Origin: Gnetum montanum
Taxonomy: Eukaryota > Streptophyta > Gnetopsida > Gnetales > Gnetaceae
Reading direction: 5' to 3'
Assembly: GCA_015680685.1 (NCBI GenBank)
Contig: MNCI01003602.1
Coordinates: forward strand, 208,128-272,127
Length of the DNA stretch: 64,000 nucleotides
Of this stretch, positions 56,933 through 64,000 are shown piece by piece; positions within the stretch are counted from its first letter, which is position 1; the number at the start of each line of letters is the position of its first letter. The notes beneath the pieces are model-generated. The model was not told the origin of the DNA, searched no databases, and saw nothing but the letters and a program-made list of their open reading frames with translations. The translations under genes and the position numbers were made by a program.

Positions 56933-57256
56933 AAATGAAAAAGTATAACGATGTTGTAAAACAAAAAAATAAGAAAAGTTAAAGAAATATGTAAAAAAAA
57001 ATGTGTAAAATAAAAAAAACTAAAAAGAACTGAGGGCCCCAAATGATTAGCATAGGTGGCCATCTCCCCCATGAATGAATGGAAAGGGAGAGATCCAAAA
57101 TAATGAGCATGTGTTTGAATTTCTTAAAAGTGTCCAACTTCTCCTGATTGATGTTCTGAGATTAAGGGGTGAAAGTCAGTGATGCTCATATTCCAATGTA
57201 TCTTTTCCTTCATTATGGGCATGAGTTGTTCCCCCAGTTCATTCCATGCATGTTGG
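55508..57256 (-). other. Non-coding 3' region of B
   Basis: Begins with the polypurine tract (55508-55519), then DNA homologous to A 42139-44118 but without a gap. No RT, RNase H or integrase. Contains a minus-strand open frame of 135 codons (55993-56400) with two hydrophobic stretches (LLASPFLLLVLSEWWWLF and FLGFHSILFSPSF). It falls in the segment missing from A's assembly. Position between protease and 3' LTR is where Athila elements carry an extra, membrane-type ORF, but nothing more supports that. Confidence 0.6.
56902..56928. repeat. (CA)n microsatellite
   Basis: CA repeat of about 13 units within B. Element A has an interrupted short version (ACACACACATAAACACA) at about 43663, so it expanded after the copies split. 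Confidence 0.9.
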
Positions 57257-57883
57257 TTAGTTGCTCTTTTGATTAGCTATCAACCACGGGGTGTCCACTT
57301 GTTGTGTGTTTGCTACATACAAGCACCTTTGTCCCAAAGTTTCTAGGGCACACCGGTTACATGTAGGAGATGCTGAGCATTCCTCCATGTCATCACCCAA
57401 TGAGTCACTATATGTGATGCGTGGAACTTTCTTCTTCTCAATCTTTCCATAAATGTTTACCTTAGATATTTCCAAGGAAAGATCATAGATTCCTAGGTAT
57501 GCATCTATTGTTCTTAGCCATGCTCTTCCCATTATAATTGGGAAGTGCCCTTCATTGCTGTTGACTTCTATCACTAGGAAATCAGCTGGGTATGATCAAC
57601 CACACATAGTAGTAATGATGTCCTCCACCAATCCTAAGGGAATGGTGATGGACTGGTCATCCAACTCTAGTTGAATATTTCTCCACTTGAGTTGGGGCAG
57701 GTTCCAGGCTTGATACATTTCTCGTGAGATTAAGTTGACTCCAGAACCTGACTCAAGAAGAGCCTTATGTGGTTCATTCCCAATGACTTGGAGGTAGATT
57801 AAAGGAATTACAGGGTCAGAGAGTTTCCTAGGAAGGTGTCCTACCTTGATCCAGTTAGTTACGGTATGTCTTAACATAACCAT
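57257..57883 (-). pseudogene. Element B aspartic protease
   Basis: Two open pieces, 57883-57596 and 57574-57257, separated by one stop (TGG to TGA type, after ITTMCG). The first reads PLIYLQVIGNEPHKALLESG, with the catalytic Asp changed to Glu (57752-57754), then VNLISREMYQAWNLPQLKW and IPLGLVEDI. The second has PADFLVIEVNSNEGHFPIIM and GRAWLRTIDAYLGIY, then KIEKKKVPRITYSD. Only one stop in over 200 codons makes it the best preserved coding sequence of the window, but the active-site change would inactivate it. Confidence 0.88.
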
Positions 57884-60416
57884 GTGTGTTGAGCTCTAGT
57901 ATTGGTTTGAAGGGAGCTCCGAAGCCTTGTATGTTGGAGGAGTGTGCACAGACTTAACTACTTGTGGTTGTGAAAGCTTGTCTAGGCTTTTGGTTCTAAA
58001 GAAAGGTCTTCTCTTCTTGAAATTGTTAGAACCAATAGTAGGTTGAAGGTTTATAGCTCTTGTAGCATTACATTGCTGCGGTTGAGTGGGGAGTTCCCGT
58101 TGTATTGTTGGATAAGGTAGTATTGGAACTAATGGTGCAAGAGTGGTGGATGGATTCAGAGGATGGTATGCATGTGGAGTGTATCTTGGAGGAGAAAGAG
58201 TTCTTCTAAAATACTCCTAAACTTGGTAGTGACATTGTGGGGTTGTGTGACCCATAGAGTCACTTGGAGAAACCAGCTGCTGCACGTAATAGCCATAAGG
58301 ATTGGGTTGTTGATAAGGGTATTGTTGCCTAGGCGGTGGCATCCCTCATGACTATGGATGTTGCCACTACTATTATTTCCTAATAGGTTGTGGCAGAGTT
58401 CCACTTGGATAGTATGTTAACGGTTGGTGGAACTGCCTTGGGTTACCTTGGGGATAAGGTAACCTTTGGGGTGCCTGTCGTCTGTTAAGTCTTGGGTTGA
58501 ACACAGACACCCCAGACTCTTGTAGATGTGAGATGATTGGGTAACATCCCTTAGGATGTTCATATTGGTAGATATCACATCCACCATCATTGTCTATATC
58601 CAAATCCACAACCTCATCAATGATATTCATTTTTCCCTTACCCTTGTCACATGCATGGCCTGAATCTCTCCGCTTTTTCTTATCCTTGTCACTACTTCAT
58701 TCCTCCTTAGATTCCTCTATGATTGTTAGGACAAGTTCAAGTCTACTATCTAAGGAGTCCTATATCTGATCTACCTTAGCTACCACTTCTATTGTTAGCT
58801 TTTAAAGTGATAATGTTTTTCTATTAAGAAACTCTTCAAGTGGTGACTCATCCTCTTCATCGTAGAATCTCACTCCCCTCTTTTAGAGGGAAGGATCACG
58901 ATTATATTCTTCTGCGCTTTCTCTTTTCCATAGCTCCCCTTCTTCTTTGGCTACTTGCTCCAATAATCGATGAACTTCATGGAATCTAAGATCAGATAAT
59001 CTCCCTTGGGCATATGTCCCAAAGGTTCTCCTAGTCTCATGTCTTAGCCCATCTATGAGGTGGCATAGTTGATCCCGTTGTGCATAACCATGGCCTAGGC
59101 AATGATGTAGCAATGCATAATATTGGCCCATGGTAGCATCCAAGGGTTCATGAGTATCTTTCTTCCATCCTTGGATCTATTTACACAAATTGGATACTCT
59201 ATAGTACATTTGGTATTTATCATTAAACAATTCTAACATCGTACTCCATCTCCTAATGGTTTCCAGTTCTAAGAACCAGTACCAACTCTCTACTTCCTTT
59301 ATGAGTGTCCTAGGAAGCAACTTTAGTTTCTGCCACCTGTTCTTTATGTTCTGCAAGGTGCAGGCATCATGGAATGCTTGTAAAATGATTTTGCAAATCA
59401 ACGTTATGTCCCCCTTCGAATCATGGGATGTTGTTCATGTCAAGTCTTTTGATCCAACTATCTTTTTGATGCCCTTTTAGTATTCTCACTACCTCCGTGA
59501 TGTCTAGCATACTTCGGGTGGCAAGTAGGGGTTTGTCATGATCATCTCTTTCATGAAGCCTATGATGCCTATGTGGTTCCCTACTTTCCCTTCTACCATG
59601 CCTAGACTCTCTAGACTACGCTCATCCTCTCTCTCAACTCTCTTGTCGAGGTCTCTCATCTCGCTTACCCTTATCCTTACCGTTATGCTCTTCATGACTG
59701 CACCCTGATGTGGAAGGAGAGGGTGAATGATGTGATGAAGGGAAAGAAGAAGGAGAGCCATCGCCATGATGATGTTTCTTGCCTTCTCTTCAATGGCTAT
59801 GGCCCCGATCATGATGATGATCAGAATGCCCATCCTTGTCATGTGTTTTCATTCCCTCAGTGAACAGTTGGAATTCACGGGGATCAGAACTAGGGTTGTG
59901 TATCATGGAGCATAGGTTCTGATACCCCACATCTTCACTATTGTTAGGAAGGGGAACATCATTTGATGGAGAATCCGTTATAAGTGGTTCACCATCTCCA
60001 ATTTCGCTTAGGACGTGTGGGATCCCTTTACCCTTCAACAATGTATGGTGGCTCTCCTGCCGCGAGTCCCTTAAATGTTGTGCTTCTATGGGATGATAAT
60101 CCCTTATGTCAAAATCACGTATAACGTATTCAATGTATAGCTGTGTCATGCCTATCTATGCAAGAGCACGAAGAAGCATGTTAGGGACTGCTCTATCTGG
60201 AGGTAACACTATGTTACCTTACAAATCTCTCCAACGCAGTTTTTTGTCCTGATGGAGGATAAAAGTGAGATTAGGTATATACTCATCAGGATGAGTATAT
60301 AGTACCCAGTACTATTGAGGAACTAACAGATTTTGGTTATGTGTTTTAGACTATTGACTTTTTCTTATATAATCCATAGGCAGTGAAGTGCTCTTCTGAC
60401 AAGAAGAAGAAGACAT
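57884..60416 (-). pseudogene. Element B gag
   Basis: ATG at 60414-60416. Open pieces in order: 60149-59790 (MTQLYIEYVIRDFDIRDYHP, then His/Asp-rich), 59401-59177 (capsid, TLIKEVESWYWFLELETIRR and MLELFNDKY), 59143-58883 (MGQYYALLHHCLGHGYAQR, GTYAQGRLSDLRFHEVHRLL, a helical end), 58630-58373 (DIDNDGGCDIYQYEHPKGCY, then Gln/Pro-rich). The knuckle is damaged at its second Cys. Gaps between pieces carry stops. Confidence 0.82.
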
Positions 60417-60541
60417 TGTGTCTTATTTGATGTACTAATTAACCATTATATAATTTTTTGTTTAATTCACCCTAAGGGTTTGTTTAATCTCCCAACGATG
60501 TGAGTGATCTCCTATGTTATACTTAGCACATAAACACTTAG

Positions 60542-60559
60542 TCCCTAGCAACAGTGCCA
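60542..60559 (-). promoter_or_regulatory. Decayed Asp-type primer-binding site of B
   Basis: Minus strand TGGCACTGTTGCTAGGGA against TGGCGCCGTTGCCGGGGA in A; the four differences are all transitions. Confidence 0.85.
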
Positions 60560-60560
60560 A

Positions 60561-61411
60561 TGATGAGTGGTGAGGTGCCCGTACACTCAACCATACGAAT
60601 ACGAGCATTACACGCATGATCCGGTCGAACTCTGTAGACTAAGTGCCTACATGCCTTATGGAACACTTAAATTTAATCATTCGTTGTCTTCCCAAACTTA
60701 CTTGTATTTGTCACGGCTGTATGGTTAAGTAAGTCTGAGGTATGTGATTTTTATGTCTTTTATGTTTTATCTCCTATGCTAACAAGGTGAAGGGTGAAGA
60801 GACTAATTAACTAACTTTAACTAACTAACTAAGCCTTAATTAACCTAGCATCAGTATCCATTCCCACTTACCGCTCACACCCTAAACCAATGCAACCTTG
60901 GTTACCAAACGCTAGTCGTTGTTGGAATCACCAAGCGTAACGCACATGCTCGAAGTGGTCGTACTAAATGCACTTACTAGGAGAGAAGAGTTGAGAGAGA
61001 TTTAATGAACTAAGAAAGAATTTAAATGATAAAAAATAAATAAAAATAAATAAAATCCTATTTAGCCTATTCCATGCACTGCAAGGTTTATCCAAGAAGC
61101 TCATCTTTATTTCCGTACACAAACTTGTGTTCAGGTATAATATTTTCTCGAATAAAGATCTGTTCACTTTGGAGCTCCTACTACGGGCACATGGAAATTA
61201 TTCTATCTCTAGAGAGGTAAAAATGCTAGAGTTTCGCTATGGTCTAGGCCTAGAATGAGAAACAATGGAGAGTCACCTCTTATTTATAGATGTGGCGGTG
61301 GACCGTGATATCACGTACACAATATCGCAGGGGAAGACGCGATATAGCAGCAAATGAGATATTGCAAGGGAAAACGCGATATCACAGCCCATGCAATATC
61401 GCATCCCATCA
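60561..61411 (-). repeat. Element B 5' LTR
   Basis: 851 bp. TATAAATA at 61281-61288 (minus strand). GATATC array at 61300-61405, with several sites changed to AATATC or GATATA. Right end CATCCCATCA abuts E gag. Confidence 0.92.
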
Positions 61412-62200
61412 ATTAGGTCTTTGTTGAAATTTCCCATTGTTTCTTCTTGTTAGCAATCATTGTAGCTTTCTTGAAAGAAAGGCAATCTCATCTTCACTAC
61501 CCTCATCATGCCCATTGAGCTCCTTCTCCTTGGAGGCAGTCTTTATAGTAATAGGTCTTTCTTGAATGGCTCCTTCACTTATGAGATTTATTTCATACGT
61601 AGTAAGAGCACATTGAAGCTCTTCAAACTTTAGGGATGAGAAATTTTTGATTTCCTTCATAACTGTGAGCTTCAATTAGAACTCCAGTTGTAGAGTTTTG
61701 ATCATTTTGATGATGACATCACTCTCAGGAAAATCTTTTCTGGTACCTCTAATAGCTACAACAATATCATTTTCTCTAAAGAAGTAATCTTTTATTTTCT
61801 CACCTTCTCTCATTTTGAGTTTATCATATTTTCTTTGCAAAACTAGCAATTTAGATTGTTTGATAATAGAGGTTTCTTCATAAGTACCTTCTAAAGTTTT
61901 CCAAATTTCTTTGGTTTTTTTACATCCTACTACTCTTTTAAATTCATAATTATTGAAAGTGAAATATAGAAAATTCATCGATTTTAAATCAAACATGAAC
62001 CTATCTTTCTCCTCTTAAGTCCATTTATTATGAGGCTTAATGATGATGATTGAACTATCAACAAGAGAAGTGTAGCCTTCAAGGATTAACTCCCAAACTT
62101 CAAATTCCATGAATTTGAAGAATCCTTGCATTCTAGCTTTCTAGTAGGTGAAGTTGAATCCATCCAACATGGGTGGCTTTGTACAATATGTTCCCTCCAT
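61412..62200 (-). pseudogene. Element E gag N-terminal half
   Basis: ATG at 62198-62200: MEGTYCTKPPMLDGFNFTY, then TAG where C has TGG, then KARMQGFFKFMEFEVWELIL. The open frame 61996-61676 has RVVGCKKTKEIWKTLEGTYE and LLVLQRKYDKLKMREGEKIK, the UBN2 capsid of copia gag; 61675-61457 has FSSLKFEELQCALTTYEIN and a Lys/Glu-rich part. Stops are few. The frame ends at B and resumes at 54661. Confidence 0.85.
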
Positions 62201-62240
62201 TATTAACTCTTTGAGATTGATGAAGAGGGTAAAAGTACTA

Positions 62241-62253
62241 GGCTTTGATACCA
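62241..62253 (-). promoter_or_regulatory. tRNA-iMet primer-binding site of E
   Basis: Minus strand TGGTATCAAAGCC, two bases (AG) inside the 5' LTR, exactly as in C. Confidence 0.92.
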
Positions 62254-62255
62254 CT

Positions 62256-63326
62256 TGTGGATTATTGAACNAAAATCTTTAAGATAAATCACACACATTG
62301 AATTTAATGTAATTTCCCAACTTGGGTCTTCCACACTCAGAGGATAAATCACAAGCACACCTTTGAACTTTGTTGCTCTTAAATGTGGTTTGAAGGGCAC
62401 CAAACCTTGTACAAGCTCTAAGCTTTGCTATGGAGTGATTCAACACTATGAATCCACTCAATCCTACAAGGTCGTGACAAGCTTCCACAACCTTTACATC
62501 TTGATCTCTCCTCCAAAGTGTTGTGGTACTACACCAACACTTGATCCTGTAGGATCTTAACAAGCTCAAACAAGATGCCTTTCCACTAGAAGAAAATCAA
62601 CCCCACAGGGTAACAAAAGAGAACAACAATTACAAGAATGCAAGTTAGGTTTCTAATCCTTGCACTTTGATGCATAGCTCACTTTGACCAATTGCAAACA
62701 AAAAAATGATTATACATTGCGAAACAATAATATATACAATGATTGTGTGATGATTACACAATGATAGTACAAAAGCTTTCTTATTTCCCAATTATAATGA
62801 TCCCTTATTATAGCCACTATGATTCCAAATTCATCTTGGACCTTGTGCAATAGCTAACTAACAATCATAGAATATATCTTCTTTGTGATTGAGACATTTT
62901 TCTGCATCTGGCATCCATTCTGAGAAGATGTCTTCTTCTACTGAAAGATGTCTGTCTATAACTAGCCTTCATTCTAAAAAGACATCTTTATCTAAGAGAA
63001 GATGTCTTTCTAGAAGAAAGACATCTTCTATTTTGCAAATATTTCTTCCTCTATGTTTCCTTCAATAATTCCAAGACATCTACTATTTCTTGGAGATGTC
63101 TTTCTATGCATTTGCATTCTTCTTTCCATGTCCATGTTCTTAAGCTTCCTCATGTCTTCCTAGTCTTACTCTAGGGGCTTAATGATGTCAAATTTGCTTA
63201 TAATTCTTTGAGGTCTATGAAATCCTTAGACACACTCTTTCCCTGCAAGCACAATCAACCAAACAAAAATGCAAGAATTCTTGTACTCCATTTTATTTAA
63301 CATTTTGACACATCAAATGGTCAACA
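62256..63326 (-). repeat. Element E 5' LTR
   Basis: Minus strand TGTTGACCATTTGATGTG to GTTCAATAATCCACA, keeping TG and CA. AGATGTCT motifs lie at 62875-63105. A single unknown base is at 62271. The TATA-like CTATAATAAG is near 62810. Confidence 0.9.
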
Positions 63327-64000
63327 CTTATAACTAAGGAATAGATCATCATAAGAAGTTCATATCAAGCAAGATAGAAAGCAAGATAAAACTCTAAAAG
63401 AAATTATTACAAGTGCTACACCACATATTTTCATAAAACCAATTACATTAGGCTATAAGAGATCCTATGAATAATTATTCTAATAATTTTCTGATCTAGA
63501 CATAACATTCCATAAATAATGTAAGCCAGAATCAAAACAATTTGGACTTCTCAAATCATATATTTATAAATTATCTTACAAGCAAAGAGATGGAAACTTA
63601 CCTTGCTTGTAGGCGAGAAGAGAAGATTAATGGAGGTTGAGATGAGGTCCTCTATCATGAATTACCTTCTCATCTTTTGGTTCTTTTTTATTAGATCATT
63701 TATATGATGCCTCTATTTGTTCATGTTCTTTATGAAATAATTTTTGATCACCTATTGCATCATTTATCTATTTGAGAAAATTTTTAATTCTCCACTTCTC
63801 TTCATCTTCAACAACTGCTACCTACAAAATTTCCTTACCAAATCCTTTTTAACAAGACCAAGCATAAATCTTATTTTGATAATCATGAGAATAGTTAAAT
63901 TTTTTCTTACAGCCACAATTTCTACAAATAAATAAAGTATTCTCCTCATGAATAATATTATAAAACCTAAAACACCATAAATTTTGGGACTCTGATGATT
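63327..64000 (-). pseudogene. Element D interior resumed: gag C-terminal part
   Basis: Matches E 53505-54071 in order. Near 63960-63800 the minus strand encodes CRNCGCKKKFNYSHDYQNKI and AWSC, a Cys-richer form of E's CKNYGSKQ text, suggesting a metal-binding motif of the family. Runs off the window before the CCHC knuckle. Confidence 0.75.

Larger units (their letters stand above)
54662..61411 (-). mobile_element. Element B: sister of A, nested in E gag
   Basis: LTRs at 54662-55507 and 60561-61411, decayed Asp-type primer site at 60542-60559, polypurine tract at 55508, gag and protease inside, no pol. Flanks ACCTT and ATTAG do not match. Comparison with C gag (32755-32790) suggests about 7 bp of E sequence is missing at the junction, so the duplication may have been deleted. 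It shares length, order and non-coding 3' region with A. Confidence 0.9.
51034..63326 (-). mobile_element. Element E: C-family element nested in D, split by B
   Basis: LTRs at 51034-52126 (3') and 62256-63326 (5'), iMet primer site at 62241-62253, polypurine tract at 52127. Flanking CTTAG (51029-51033) and CTTAT (63327-63331) agree at four of five bases, the likely target duplication. The interior (52127-54661 plus 61412-62255, 3.4 kb without B) carries gag but no pol. B cuts it inside gag, just before the zinc knuckle. Confidence 0.9.
48467..64000 (-). mobile_element. Element D: C-family element split by E, runs off window
   Basis: 3' LTR at 48467-49805, interior 49806-51033, then interrupted by E (51034-63326), and interior again from 63327 to the window end. 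Continuity is shown by element E's own uninterrupted interior at 53460-53925. That stretch matches D left of the break (GACTTATCATAACAATGGCTAAG, GAGCTTAG) and right of it (AGATCATCATAAGAAGTTC and on). The 5' LTR lies beyond 64000. Confidence 0.85.

Noticed and set aside
56869-57072. Minus frame with alternating Val-Cys
   Set aside because: Produced by the CA microsatellite.

Overview
The window is a stretch of plant nuclear DNA with no intact host gene that I can recognise. Almost all of it is decayed retrotransposon. The kingdom is clear from plant-type Ty3/gypsy and Ty1/copia families, tRNA-iMet and Athila-type primer-binding sites, TATAAATA promoters in long LTRs, a plant hAT transposase relic, a LINE relic and AT-rich, intron-like spacers. 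I cannot name the species; a large, TE-rich genome is likely. Nearly every coding frame carries stops and frameshifts, so most features are pseudogenes or repeats.

Layout. 1-2060: unassigned DNA with LTR-like sequence. 2060-12180: a truncated minus-strand Tat-lineage Ty3 element (called J). Its pol is split between protease and reverse transcriptase by about 2.7 kb carrying a plus-strand, intron-bearing gene-like ORF (4282-5972), with hairpin repeats on both sides. 12206-15669: plus-strand gypsy pieces (an RNase H fragment, then element H: LTR, gag, start of RT). H is cut at 15670 by a minus-strand chromovirus-like element, G, whose pol runs 16340-19568 and gag 19580-20790. Beyond G's gag come a 5S rRNA-like box (21121-21180), a 60-bp tandem repeat (21669-22192) and another intron-bearing, gene-like relic (22870-25030); then a second copy of G's LTR (25224). 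27950-29640: hAT transposase relic. 30769-37634: element C, a plus-strand copia-type element with both LTRs, gag and a second ORF module but no pol. 38545-40340: minus-strand LINE relic.

From 41307 the structure is nested. Element A (41307-48139, 5-bp target duplication TAGAC on both sides) is a minus-strand Athila-like element with only gag and protease. Element D (C family, minus strand) starts at 48467. Element E (same family) sits inside D at 51034-63326, and element B (sister of A) sits inside E's gag at 54662-61411. D resumes at 63327 and runs off the window. The order D, then E, then B is shown by sequence continuity on both sides of each insertion.

Themes worth following: two unrelated non-autonomous families (A/B and C/D/E) keep gag but have lost the polymerase; an AGATGTCT-type motif recurs densely in LTRs of different superfamilies; A/B LTRs carry a variable array of GATATC palindromes beside the TATA box; and three separate gene-like cargo ORFs lie inside or beside retroelements.
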